From an uncultured Dorea sp. (GTDB taxonomy: Bacteria; Bacillota; Clostridia; Lachnospirales; Lachnospiraceae), in contig CAJUMF010000048.1 in the NCBI GenBank assembly GCA_910586965.1, positions 1 through 22,165 of the forward strand: 22,165 bases of DNA, given 5' to 3'. This document shows, piece by piece, positions 1 to 8,151 of this stretch (positions are counted from its first letter, which is position 1; every line of letters begins with the position of its first letter). A program made the position numbers and the translations under genes. The notes below the pieces were generated by a model, which was not told where the DNA came from, searched no databases, and saw only the letters and a list, made by a program, of their open reading frames with translations.

Positions 1-921
1 TAAATGTCGGAAAAATAATTCGCTGTTTGCGTTTCCATCAATTTGCCGTCCGACAATAAGCTCTTTATCTCTCATCGGTATTTCCCGGCATTCTTTTAAA
101 ACCAGATTAATCAACTGTTTATAGGTTGCCTGCGTAAGCATTCCCGGATAGTCCGATGCCCACAGCATCTTCTGTGCGCCTATTTTGTTCCATGCATCCT
201 GTATACGCCGGACAGCAGTTGGGAAAGGATATTCTTCATCCAGATAATCAGGTATGCTGGACAGGTCGACAAACACATTTTCTCTGCCCGCCGCGATTTC
301 GTAAAGCTTTGCAAGACCATCCGGACCCGCATTCGCACCCCAGACTGCATCTGCTCCCAGATGGCATAAGATAAACTTAATGTCCGGGTAATCCTCCGAC
401 AGGATTTCTACATCTTCTATATCAGTTCCCGTGAACATATGGATGAAAGCCGGCTGCTTATAAGCATTCATGCATTGCCACAGAGGCTCCAGGAACGAAT
501 CGCCAAGATGCATTTCCGGTTTTGCCATAAAAGTGTTGGCAGTTTCAAAAGCCATTCCGAATAAGACGCCCTCCTGATAAATCTTTTCAAGCTCATCCGC
601 CGCAGCCCTTCCTTTCAGTACGTCAACCAGGGCAACTCCCCTCAACCGGTCCGGGTTTTTCATCACAGCCTCTTTTACATATCCATTAAAATAACCATAA
701 TATGGATTAGACATGAGAATGCCTTTTTCAACCCCGCACCAGTCCATATATTCCAGAAGAATCTCCGGACTGCTTGTACAATCCGCAAAAGACGGCGGTG
801 CGATTCTCCCTTGCTTTTCACTTCGGCAGACTTTCCCATAACCCAGCGGCTGCATGTGAGAGGCTCCCGGTCTTCCTTTTTTGAAATCATACAAGTGTAT
901 ATGTGTATCAATAATCTTCAT
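1..921 (-). CDS. Amidohydrolase family 2 (TIM-barrel) hydrolase, 3' end just outside window
   Basis: Metal-dependent TIM-barrel hydrolase of the Amidohydro_2 type, a family that includes sugar lactonases, pyrone-dicarboxylate lactonases and decarboxylases. The frame is open for 307 codons from the ATG at 921 to base 1 with no stop. Visible motifs are the N-terminal DTHIH (His7, His9), FIHMF (His161), CHLGA (His187) and WASDYPG (Asp257), matching the family's metal and catalytic ligands. The last residues (GNANSELF) resemble the usual C-terminal 'NA..LF' motif, so only a few codons are probably missing. The ribosome site AAAGGAG overlaps the TAA stop of the dehydrogenase upstream (12-nt gap), so it is the last visible gene of the LacI-controlled operon. 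I infer a lactone-type or other oxidised sugar intermediate as substrate from the neighbouring dehydrogenases; the exact substrate cannot be read. Confidence 0.85.
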   Translation of the reverse strand, partial: MKIIDTHIHLYDFKKGRPGASHMQPLGYGKVCRSEKQGRIAPPSFADCTSSPEILLEYMDWCGVEKGILMSNPYYGYFNGYVKEAVMKNPDRLRGVALVDVLKGRAAADELEKIYQEGVLFGMAFETANTFMAKPEMHLGDSFLEPLWQCMNAYKQPAFIHMFTGTDIEDVEILSEDYPDIKFILCHLGADAVWGANAGPDGLAKLYEIAAGRENVFVDLSSIPDYLDEEYPFPTAVRRIQDAWNKIGAQKMLWASDYPGMLTQATYKQLINLVLKECREIPMRDKELIVGRQIDGNANSELFFRHL

Positions 922-933
922 CGCCAGTCTCCT

Positions 934-2001
934 TTACGGAATTAAAATAACCTTTATGGCTCCCGTCTTGTTTCGCGCCATCAGACGCTCAAATCCGGTT
1001 TTTGCCTGACTCAGCGGAATTCTGTCCGTAATCAGCGGCTCTACATTTATTCTTCCTGATTCCAGCATTTTTAAACAATCATAGAAATATGAATCTTTCG
1101 CATTCGCCACCGATACGATGCTCTTTTCTCCGTACAGGTCGGACAATTGTATCTGTACCGTATTTTCATTGCTGGCAACATTCACAATTGTTCCTTTGAC
1201 CTTGCAGATTTTAAAAGCAAGCTTTTGAGACTCCGACGCCCCGACTGTATCAAACACCGCGGCGGCTCCCATCTCCTCTGTCCTCTCAAGCACTTCGGAA
1301 ACAGTGTCTTCATTCATCAGGAAACACTCATCCGCTCCGCATTCCCTTGCTGCTTTAAATGAATAGTCCAAAACATCGACACAATAAACCCGTCTCGCAC
1401 CGTTCAACTTCAAAAGCTGCATGATCATAAGCCCAACCGGACCTGCGCCGATCACAACTGCGTCTTCTGCAAAAATCTTCGGCACTTTCCGGATTGAGGC
1501 AAGTGCTACCGCCACAAAGTCTAACGTGGATGCCTCTTCATATGAGATGTTCTCAAACGGGTATACCTTATCACTCCATACCTGGCAATATTCCGCCATG
1601 CCGCCCGGATAGTACTCCATCTCCTCCCAGCCGGCTCCATGACCTATATGGGCGGTATCCTTGCAGAGATTCATACGGCCATGACGGCAGAAATCACAGA
1701 TTTTGCATGTGTCATACACAATGACCGCGACTTTCTTACCCAGAAGATGCTCTTCTGAAGGGTCAGAGACTTCCACAACATCACCGGAAAATTCATGTCC
1801 CAGAATAAGATTATCCGGATTCTCCGTTTTTTCCCCCAATGTCTGCTCAGACCATGGATTTTCTCCCTGCAGATAACGCAGGTCACTTCCGCAGATTCCG
1901 CAAGCCTTTACCCTGATCAGAACCTCCCCTCTTCCCGGAACCGGCTCAGGCACATCCATATAATGGATATTCCCGTCTTTCTTTAAAACAACTGCTTTCA
2001 T
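934..2001 (-). CDS. Zinc-dependent MDR alcohol/polyol dehydrogenase A (tandem paralog)
   Basis: Medium-chain NAD(P)-dependent zinc dehydrogenase of 355 residues, the sorbitol/threonine dehydrogenase type. Catalytic-zinc residues are Cys37 (GICGSD) and His69-Glu70 (GHEF). The structural zinc lobe has Cys99, Cys102, Cys105 and Cys113. The Rossmann glycines are GAGPVG at 185-190. The normally conserved 'EP(L/x)..ALHA' segment is altered: here it reads LDFVAVALAS (160-169), so the usual Pro and His are absent. It aligns without gaps over the first ~140 residues with dehydrogenase B immediately upstream, so the two are tandem paralogs. AAGGAGG lies just before the ATG, and the gap to gene B is 14 nt. 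I infer oxidation of a sugar or polyol hydroxyl; substrate unknown. Confidence 0.88.
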   Translation of the reverse strand: MKAVVLKKDGNIHYMDVPEPVPGRGEVLIRVKACGICGSDLRYLQGENPWSEQTLGEKTENPDNLILGHEFSGDVVEVSDPSEEHLLGKKVAVIVYDTCKICDFCRHGRMNLCKDTAHIGHGAGWEEMEYYPGGMAEYCQVWSDKVYPFENISYEEASTLDFVAVALASIRKVPKIFAEDAVVIGAGPVGLMIMQLLKLNGARRVYCVDVLDYSFKAARECGADECFLMNEDTVSEVLERTEEMGAAAVFDTVGASESQKLAFKICKVKGTIVNVASNENTVQIQLSDLYGEKSIVSVANAKDSYFYDCLKMLESGRINVEPLITDRIPLSQAKTGFERLMARNKTGAIKVILIP

Positions 2002-2015
2002 ATTTGACCTCCTTC

Positions 2016-3086
2016 CTATGGTTTGATCACTACTTTCATTACCCGGTTCCTGTCTTTCGAAAGCATGACGTCAAATCCTTTTTGCACATCCTCCAATGCA
2101 TATGTATGCGTGATCATTTTTCTTGCATTGACAATCCCGTTTTCAATCAGCTTTATTCCCATAATGAAATCTTCTGTTCTGTTGTTCGCCGAAGAAACTA
2201 TCCTTCGTTCTCCTGCAAGGTCTAAAAGCTGGTAACGGAGCTTTGTATTATTTACTACAAGATTCACCAATGTTCCACTTTCTTTTAATGCACTTAATGC
2301 TATCTTCTGCGTTTCTTCGGTTCCAACTGTATCAAACACGATCCGCACCTTTTTCATGCCCTGCCGTTTTAGTACTTCCGATACCGTTTCTTTTTTCATG
2401 TCCGCGGCATCATCGATTCCCAGCTCTTTTGCCAATTCCAATGCATAGTCAATAACATCCGTACAGAGTACCTTACCTGCTCCATAGGCGCGTACTGCCT
2501 GTCCGATGCACAGCCCCACCGGACCTGTTCCCAGCACCAGCACGTCATCTCCTCCTTCAATCCCCGACAAACTGATGGCATGGACTGCAACCGACAGCGG
2601 GTCTAATATCGTCGCCTCTTCAAACGATATACGCTCCGGGAGTTCGCATACATTTGTATTCCATATCTGGCAAAACTCTGCCATGCCGCCCGGATAATAA
2701 TCCATTTTCCCCCAGCCGGCTCCATGTCCTATATGGGCTGTTTTCCGGCACAGATGATAATTCCCGTTTCTGCAGTCATCACACACGCCGCAGGATTTAA
2801 AAGCAAGGACCGCGACTCTGCGTCCAATCCATTCTTTATATCTCGGATTCTTAACTTCTCTGACAACTCCTGCCCACTCATGGCCAAGCACAATATTGGG
2901 CGGATTGGGGATATTCTTTCCTAATGTGTGGAGCGCCCAGGGATTTTCCCCTTTATAATAACGTATATCACTTCCGCAAATTCCGCAGGCTTTTACCTCA
3001 ATCACCATAAATTCATCGTCTGCCGCAGGTTTCGGAATCTCCTGGCACCGCAAAGTGCCTGGACTTGCTAAGACCGCTGCTTTCAT
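2016..3086 (-). CDS. Zinc-dependent MDR alcohol/polyol dehydrogenase B (tandem paralog)
   Basis: Zinc-dependent medium-chain dehydrogenase of 356 residues. Zinc ligands are Cys37 (GICGSD), His69-Glu70 (GHEW) and the structural Cys99/102/105/113; the nucleotide fold shows GTGPVG. Unlike its partner it keeps the LDPLSVAVHA segment (Pro163, His169), closer to the sorbitol-dehydrogenase pattern but with Asp in place of the usual Glu. I chose the ATG at 3086, preceded by AAAGGAG, over an in-frame ATG at 3164. The earlier start would add 26 unrelated residues and overlap the permease gene. The gap to the permease stop is 25 nt. Both dehydrogenases share two unusual loops: a GENPW-containing segment before GHE, and HIGHGAGW...YYPGGMAE after the zinc lobe. 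Confidence 0.9.
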   Translation of the reverse strand: MKAAVLASPGTLRCQEIPKPAADDEFMVIEVKACGICGSDIRYYKGENPWALHTLGKNIPNPPNIVLGHEWAGVVREVKNPRYKEWIGRRVAVLAFKSCGVCDDCRNGNYHLCRKTAHIGHGAGWGKMDYYPGGMAEFCQIWNTNVCELPERISFEEATILDPLSVAVHAISLSGIEGGDDVLVLGTGPVGLCIGQAVRAYGAGKVLCTDVIDYALELAKELGIDDAADMKKETVSEVLKRQGMKKVRIVFDTVGTEETQKIALSALKESGTLVNLVVNNTKLRYQLLDLAGERRIVSSANNRTEDFIMGIKLIENGIVNARKMITHTYALEDVQKGFDVMLSKDRNRVMKVVIKP

Positions 3087-3111
3087 ATGTGTAGCTCCTT
3101 TCTCCATTTGA

Positions 3112-4062
3112 TCACTGTGCTTTGTCTGACTTTTCAGTGCTGATCTGCAATAATACTGCTGCAATGATGATTCCGCCCTTGATAATGTCCTGCGGATATG
3201 CCGGCACCGCCAGCAGATTCATAATATTAACAATATTTGCCAATATGAGCGCACCTATTACAGCCTTTATGACATCTCCTCTCCCGCCGGCAAGACTGGC
3301 TCCGCCGATCACGCAGGCTGCAATTGCATCCAGCTCCTGCCCTTCACCCATCGTCCCAGTGCCGGTTGATGTACGCGCCGCCACGAAACAGCCGCACAGC
3401 GCACTTAAGACTCCGGATATCATATATACAGAGGTCAGATATCTTTTTACGCGGATTCCTGCCAGCTCAACCGCCTGTCTGTTACTTCCGATGGCAATCA
3501 CGATACGCCCGTATGAGGTGTATTTCTGGACAAAAACAAACAGCAGAACAAGGGCGACCGCCAGAATCAGCATCGGATATCCGTACTGAGGAGATGCCAG
3601 GTTGCTTAACGTATTGTCATCTACCCGTATGGGGCTGCCATTTGTGACAACCAACGCCATGCCGCGCGCCATTGTCATAATTGCAAGGGAGGCCACAAAG
3701 CCCTGGAATCTGCAGTAGGCAACAAGTATGCCTGTAGCCGTGCCGCCTAAAAATCCCACTGACAATCCGGCAAATACCGCCAGCAAAAAATGGATGTCCT
3801 TATTCACGATCAGCCATGAGGCGACTGCTCCTCCCAATGCCATTAAGGAACCGACAGAAAGGTCAATGCCTCCCGTAAAAATAACAAATAGCATCCCAAG
3901 GACAATACAGATCGGTCCTGACTGCTGCAGTGCGATATTTTTCATATTCATCACTGACAGGAAACTGTCCGACAGCGTTGAACAGACAACCACCAAAATC
4001 AAAAATATGAAATATGTATTGTTTTGAAGTAAAAATTCTACCAGCTTATTCTTTTTCTTCAT
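3112..4062 (-). CDS. Sugar ABC transporter permease, RbsC-like
   Basis: Inner-membrane permease of 316 residues of the ribose/xylose/galactose (BPD_transp_2) family. The protein is strongly hydrophobic with roughly eight to ten membrane segments. Family motifs are GGIDLSVG (64-71), GSNRQAVELAGI (192-203) and GGASLAGGRG (253-262), the last being the usual ATPase-contacting region. Its ATG lies inside the end of the ATPase gene (17-nt overlap), with GGAGG upstream, so translation is probably coupled. It should import a monosaccharide or polyol together with the adjacent ATPase. No periplasmic/lipoprotein binding-protein gene lies between the regulator and the left edge. Confidence 0.92.
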   Translation of the reverse strand: MKKKNKLVEFLLQNNTYFIFLILVVVCSTLSDSFLSVMNMKNIALQQSGPICIVLGMLFVIFTGGIDLSVGSLMALGGAVASWLIVNKDIHFLLAVFAGLSVGFLGGTATGILVAYCRFQGFVASLAIMTMARGMALVVTNGSPIRVDDNTLSNLASPQYGYPMLILAVALVLLFVFVQKYTSYGRIVIAIGSNRQAVELAGIRVKRYLTSVYMISGVLSALCGCFVAARTSTGTGTMGEGQELDAIAACVIGGASLAGGRGDVIKAVIGALILANIVNIMNLLAVPAYPQDIIKGGIIIAAVLLQISTEKSDKAQ

Positions 4063-5563
4063 TTTCCTGCACCTCCATAGCCGCTTTGATCAAGTTGTTT
4101 TCTGTAATCTCTTCCTTTTCAAATTCACCTGTAATCTTCCCCTGATGCATCACCATAACCCTGTCACACAAACCTATGATTTCCGGCATTTCTGATGAAA
4201 TCATAATGACTGCCACGCCTTTTTGCGCTATACGGGTTATCAGTTCATATATCTCAACCTTCGCCCCGACATCAACCCCTCTTGTGGGCTCGTCAAAAAC
4301 AATACATTTACAGTCTGCCGCTATCCATTTTGAAAGCGCCAGTTTCTGCTGGTTTCCGCCGGAAAGGCTGTCTGCATGGTCTTCCGTGTTCCCGTATTTT
4401 GTGGAGACGCTGTCCAGCAATTCCTTCACATATTTTTTCTCTTTTTTATGGCGGATAATCCCGAATTTGCATACTTTTTTATTTAATACGGTCAACGTCG
4501 CATTCATGCGGATGGACTGCTCCAATAAAATGCCCTGCTCTTTACGGTTCTCGGGGAGCATCCCGAATTCGTTTTCTATCGCCTCCCTGCAATCATTAAA
4601 ATGAACAGGCTTTCCCAGATAAGTAATCTTTCCGGACTCTTTTTTATCTGCCCCAAACACAGCCCGCATGGTTTCAGTTCGCCCGGAGCCCACCAGCCCG
4701 CTGAATCCGAGTATCTCGCCGCTCCTGACGTGGAAACTGACATTTTGTACCATTTTCCCCGCATTCAAGCCTTCCACAACCAGGACGTCCTCCCCGATGA
4801 CCGCCTTCTTTTCCGGAAACATCTGGCATATCTTACGTCCAACCATCATTGCCGCTAACTGTTCTTTCTTGATTTTCTGCGTTTCAACCGTATCGACATA
4901 TCTTCCGTCTTTTAAGACAGTGATGCGGTCTGACAGTTCAAAAATCTCATCCAGCCTGTGAGAGATATAAATAATGCTCACACCCTCTGCGCGCAGTTTT
5001 TTAAGTACCTGAAAAAGTTTCTCGATCTCTGTGAATGTCAGCACTGCCGTAGGCTCATCCAAGACCAGTATCTTAGAATCATGCACAAGATTTTTACAAA
5101 TTTCCACCATCTGCTGATAAGCAACGCTCAATTCCCGGACTTTTGTATTCGGGGCGATATCCGCAAATCCCAGTTTTTCCAACTGCTCTTTTGTATTCCT
5201 TCTCATTTTTTTCCAGTTTATAACAGAGCATCTCATGCCAAGCTCATCGAGATAAATATTTTCAGCCACGCTCAAGTCCGGCACTAACATAAACTCCTGG
5301 TAAATGACCGCCACCCCTAAGTTTTTTGCATCTTTCGGACTGTTAATCTCAACCGGTCCGCCATCCAATAATATCTCTCCGCCGTCCTTTTTACATGCCC
5401 CTGCCAGAATCTTCATCAACGTGGATTTCCCCGCTCCGTTCTCACCAATCAATGCATGGATTTCTCCTGGGCGGACTTTTATAGATACGTCCGCAAGAGC
5501 ATTCACGCCTCCGAAATGTTTTGTAATGTTCTTCATCTCCAGACGATACTCTTCTTTTCCCAT
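4046..5563 (-). CDS. Sugar ABC transporter ATP-binding protein, RbsA/MglA-like (two NBDs)
   Basis: Fused double nucleotide-binding-domain ATPase of 505 residues, the standard length for RbsA/MglA/XylG. The first domain has Walker A GENGAGKST (40-48), a Q-loop near Gln89, signature LSVAYQQ (145-151) and Walker B ILVLDEPT (165-172). The second domain has the usual degenerate Walker A (GLVGSGRTE), LSGGNQQK and VFDEPTRGVDVGAK. First gene of the transport/dehydrogenase operon; its ATG follows a G-rich ribosome site (GGGGGGAT). A 121-bp gap separates it from the LacI gene and holds a LacI-type operator. Energises the permease encoded by the next gene, which overlaps it by 17 nt. Confidence 0.93.
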   Translation of the reverse strand: MGKEEYRLEMKNITKHFGGVNALADVSIKVRPGEIHALIGENGAGKSTLMKILAGACKKDGGEILLDGGPVEINSPKDAKNLGVAVIYQEFMLVPDLSVAENIYLDELGMRCSVINWKKMRRNTKEQLEKLGFADIAPNTKVRELSVAYQQMVEICKNLVHDSKILVLDEPTAVLTFTEIEKLFQVLKKLRAEGVSIIYISHRLDEIFELSDRITVLKDGRYVDTVETQKIKKEQLAAMMVGRKICQMFPEKKAVIGEDVLVVEGLNAGKMVQNVSFHVRSGEILGFSGLVGSGRTETMRAVFGADKKESGKITYLGKPVHFNDCREAIENEFGMLPENRKEQGILLEQSIRMNATLTVLNKKVCKFGIIRHKKEKKYVKELLDSVSTKYGNTEDHADSLSGGNQQKLALSKWIAADCKCIVFDEPTRGVDVGAKVEIYELITRIAQKGVAVIMISSEMPEIIGLCDRVMVMHQGKITGEFEKEEITENNLIKAAMEVQENEEKE

Positions 5564-5614
5564 ACAAATCCCCCCTCACCTAAATATCTATTCACACAAT
5601 TACTCTTTTTTATT

Positions 5615-5634
5615 TACGAGGTACGTGTCTCGTA
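5615..5634. promoter_or_regulatory. Predicted LacI-family operator 1, upstream of ABC/dehydrogenase operon
   Basis: Twenty-base palindrome with TACGAG and CTCGTA arms around a central ACGT; 16 of 20 positions are symmetric. The central CpG is typical of LacI-family operators. Sixteen of 20 bases match a second copy at 6747-6766 in front of the regulator gene, in the same orientation. It lies 51 bp upstream of the ATPase start. I found no clear -35/-10 pair in this gap, so whether it blocks an internal promoter or elongation from the lacI promoter is open. Confidence 0.7.
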
Positions 5635-5650
5635 CATCGGTAAAAGGATT

Positions 5651-5670
5651 GCTTGCACTTTTATGCAAGC
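5651..5670 (-). terminator. Small hairpin after the LacI-type gene (weak terminator or attenuator)
   Basis: Perfect 7-bp inverted repeat GCTTGCA/TGCAAGC with a 6-nt loop, 14 nt past the regulator's stop codon. On the minus strand it is followed by AATCCTTTT, not a clean U-tract, so termination would be partial. It could allow some readthrough from the lacI promoter into the transporter genes. Confidence 0.4.
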
Positions 5671-5684
5671 ATCATCCAATATAA

Positions 5685-6728
5685 CTATTCAATCGATTCT
5701 TTGAGCAAAATCTGAAGAGGCATTTCCCAGCTCTCTTTGTCCACTTCATTGCGGAATACCAGTTCATAAATGACTTTTATTGTATTATACCCCAGCCTCT
5801 TCAGATCGATACCTATAATCGCCTCGCATCTTCCATTTTCCAGATCTTTTTTTGCTTTTTTTGTAATATCAAATAATATTACGGATATCTGCCCCTTTTT
5901 TCCTATTTTCTCGATGTAGGACGTAATCGTCCCGAAAAAGCCGCAGCTCACAATCATTCCTCTCAGATCAGGGTTTTTATCCAGAATTTCCTGACATAAT
6001 CTTTCTGCCTCCGCCTCGGGATAACAGTTCCTGTAGATGGGCAGCACTTCGATTCCGGGATATTTGTCATTTAAAAGGCCGCAGGCTGAGTCCACTCTGA
6101 GCTGATGTGCGTAGTTTTCCTCTAATCCGCTGATCAATGCAACTTTCCCTTTTCCGCCAATGAATTTCGCCAAAAGGCTTGCCGCGATACGCCCTTCCCT
6201 GACCTGGTCCGTCTCCAGGTAGCATTGGAACTTTAAATCTGTACCCGGCTCCACCAGCGTATTAAAATACGGTACGAACTGTATCCCCTTTGCCTGATAT
6301 TCTGCAATCGTATCATACAGCTTTTTTGTTCTTTTCCGAAATGCAAGGGCAATGCCTTTGATGCCTTCTTCCGCCATCTCTTCTATAATCTTAATCTGCT
6401 CCTCCACCTCGCCTGACTCCATGCGCCGGTAGACAAAGCGCACGCCGCTCGTCTCAAGCCCTTCCGAACATTGCAGCATACTCTGATAGATAATCTCAAA
6501 TACACGCCCGTCCTCGGGAGTCTTGTCCGCGCCTATGATAATTCCGATAGAGGTCCGATTCTGCATAGACAGCATCTTTCCCGTAATATTCGGTTTATAT
6601 CCCAGCTCCTTTATCGCCGCCAAAACCTCTTTCCTCTTTTTTGCGCCTACCCCCTCCCGGTTGTTGATAACCCGATCTAATGTTGCTCTGGAGACTCCAA
6701 TCTTGCTGGCTAATTCTTCCTGAGTCAT
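5685..6728 (-). CDS. LacI-family transcriptional regulator
   Basis: DNA-binding sugar-responsive regulator of 347 residues. The N-terminal LacI helix-turn-helix (about 1-22, ending TLDRVINNR) and hinge region (ELGYKPN, 42-48) are followed by a periplasmic-binding-protein-like sensor domain to the C-terminus. The 'DRVINNREGV' version of the DNA-binding domain goes with sensors resembling ribose-type binding proteins. The ATG at 6728 has AGAGGA eight bases upstream. The gene has a very strong promoter (6773-6801) with an operator at about +1 to +20, so I infer negative autoregulation. The same operator type precedes the ABC/dehydrogenase operon, its likely target. Ligand unknown. Confidence 0.9.
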   Translation of the reverse strand: MTQEELASKIGVSRATLDRVINNREGVGAKKRKEVLAAIKELGYKPNITGKMLSMQNRTSIGIIIGADKTPEDGRVFEIIYQSMLQCSEGLETSGVRFVYRRMESGEVEEQIKIIEEMAEEGIKGIALAFRKRTKKLYDTIAEYQAKGIQFVPYFNTLVEPGTDLKFQCYLETDQVREGRIAASLLAKFIGGKGKVALISGLEENYAHQLRVDSACGLLNDKYPGIEVLPIYRNCYPEAEAERLCQEILDKNPDLRGMIVSCGFFGTITSYIEKIGKKGQISVILFDITKKAKKDLENGRCEAIIGIDLKRLGYNTIKVIYELVFRNEVDKESWEMPLQILLKESIE

Positions 6729-6746
6729 ACCATTCTTCCTCTCATT

Positions 6747-6766
6747 TACGATGCACGTGTCTCATT
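6747..6766. promoter_or_regulatory. Predicted LacI-family operator 2, autoregulatory site
   Basis: Twenty-base imperfect palindrome centred on ACGT, with 16 of 20 bases identical to the site at 5615-5634; ATTTACGA is shared on the left side and ACGTGTCTC across the centre and right arm. It begins 18 bp upstream of the LacI-type ATG and sits at or just after the expected transcription start, where a bound repressor would block initiation. Confidence 0.7.
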
Positions 6767-6772
6767 TCTTGT

Positions 6773-6801
6773 ATCATACCACTTAAGCAACATTTTGTCA
6801 A
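6773..6801 (-). promoter_or_regulatory. Sigma-A promoter of the LacI-type gene
   Basis: On the minus strand TTGACA (6796-6801) is followed after exactly 17 bp by TATGAT (6773-6778). The -35 is consensus and the -10 differs from TATAAT by one base. The predicted start near 6766 falls at the edge of the operator. Such a strong promoter for a regulator suggests it needs tight repression or also feeds the downstream operon. Confidence 0.8.
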
Positions 6802-6881
6802 CTGCCAGATAAAGGCAATTTGAAAAATTGTAACAGTTTAGCCTTGTGGAATTGTTGCCCATACTTTACATGAGATACGCA

Positions 6882-8024
6882 TTAAGATTCCTGCCAGTAG
6901 ATAGCCATGTACTGCCGAGCCTCGTCCTCGGAGAGGAAACATTTCTGCATAAGCTTTTGTACGGCAGTTTCCGAAGGGGTATTGAGCTCCTGGCAGAGTT
7001 CTATGATGTTGATAATGCCAGCCTGCTGTTCGGCTTTTAACTGCTGGGCGGTATGGGTGAGCTGTTTGTCTTTCTGATTGAGTTGCTCATTCTGTTGACT
7101 GAGCAGCTCACTTTTCTGGTCAATCTCGTTCTGCATCTCATCAATCATTAGCTGCACTGTATTCCGGTCCATTATCCTCAGTTCCTCAGAAAACATGCCC
7201 ATCACCTCTTCGATATTCCGGCAGATAGCATATATCTGCTCGTAGATGGCCTTGAAGTCCGGGTATTTCTCGATGATTGTGATGATTGCCTCTGGTTCGT
7301 CCATGCACATGAATGCAAGCCAGGCCTCAAGACGGTTGTTAATCTCTATAGTTCCATCTTTATTTTGCTTGATTTCCCGAAAGATGTCAAGGGGAACGAA
7401 CAGATACTTCTGCAGGAGGTTGACCTTCAGGCCGGTATTGGACATCTGCTCAAAATAATGCAGATAGGTGTCAGGGAACTGGCGGAGGCCGGAGGGACTT
7501 TTTTCGAAGAGGACGATGGTGTAGACATGCTTGACATCCTTATAAGTGAATTTTTCTTTTCTCCGGCTGCGCGCCCGTTTGTACTGCCGGAGCAGGAGGT
7601 CTGCGGAGTAGCAGGCGCTGCGCTCCCCGGGGAAACTGTAGCCGATCTTCTGGATCTCCAGGTTGGCGATGCTGCCGTCCTCTAATTGGACCACGATGTC
7701 CATAATGACCAGGGAGGATTCGTCCGCCAGCCTCGTGCTGTCATTGGGCAGGGCCTCCAGGATATGGACCTCCTGACCCAGCAGCAGGGAGAGCAGCTCG
7801 TCCACCCGCTCAGGAACGTACTCGGGACTCAGGATTTCCTTGCTGATAAAGTCGTACATGGGTTTCACGCCCCTGACACCCGTGCAGAAGTTCAGGAACT
7901 CCTGCCTCTGGGGCTCTGTCCAGCGGCGGAACATCGCCGTTAAGTGCTCTTTGGCACAGATGGCCTCCATAACCTCATCCATTGTCCGGATCATGGGGAA
8001 ATACTGCTGTAATTTGTTTTTCAT
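6882..8024 (-). CDS. Rpn-type PD-(D/E)XK nuclease / putative transposase
   Basis: Protein of 380 residues resembling the Rpn 'recombination-promoting nuclease/putative transposase' family (PDDEXK_2), usually multicopy in clostridial genomes. The likely nuclease core is Asp109 (VIMDIV) and Glu123-x-Gln125-Lys126 (NLEIQK), the family's ExQ variant of (D/E)xK. Residues about 291-335 are rich in Gln, Glu, Lys and Leu in heptad-like spacing (coiled coil), and a short helical tail follows. I chose the ATG at 8024, preceded by GGAG at 10 nt; an in-frame ATG at 8153 would add 43 hydrophobic residues with no ribosome site. It stands alone between two catabolic operons and has no visible link to sugar use. 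I see no terminal inverted repeats proving a mobile element. Confidence 0.75.
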   Translation of the reverse strand: MKNKLQQYFPMIRTMDEVMEAICAKEHLTAMFRRWTEPQRQEFLNFCTGVRGVKPMYDFISKEILSPEYVPERVDELLSLLLGQEVHILEALPNDSTRLADESSLVIMDIVVQLEDGSIANLEIQKIGYSFPGERSACYSADLLLRQYKRARSRRKEKFTYKDVKHVYTIVLFEKSPSGLRQFPDTYLHYFEQMSNTGLKVNLLQKYLFVPLDIFREIKQNKDGTIEINNRLEAWLAFMCMDEPEAIITIIEKYPDFKAIYEQIYAICRNIEEVMGMFSEELRIMDRNTVQLMIDEMQNEIDQKSELLSQQNEQLNQKDKQLTHTAQQLKAEQQAGIINIIELCQELNTPSETAVQKLMQKCFLSEDEARQYMAIYWQES

Positions 8025-8151
8025 AGATAGAATGCTCCTTTCTGTTGCTTTGTGTATTGTATGGAATTGAGCATTGGAGATTTCTAAAAGAAAAAGATAA
8101 TAGAATGGCACACAGCCATAAAGAAACTTAGAAATATAATGCTCTGGGAAC

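Noticed and set aside
675..911. 78-codon minus-strand ORF inside the amidohydrolase region
   Set aside because: It is in another frame of the amidohydrolase gene, whose 307-codon open frame carries clear metal-binding motifs.
3087..3164. N-terminal extension of dehydrogenase B to an ATG at 3164
   Set aside because: It overlaps the permease gene, has no ribosome site, and adds residues unlike the paralog, which starts MKAVVL at the equivalent place.
6816..6830. CAATTT/AAATTG hairpin after the Rpn-type gene as a terminator
   Set aside because: Six A/T-rich pairs with a 3-nt loop are too weak, and no T-tract follows on the minus strand.
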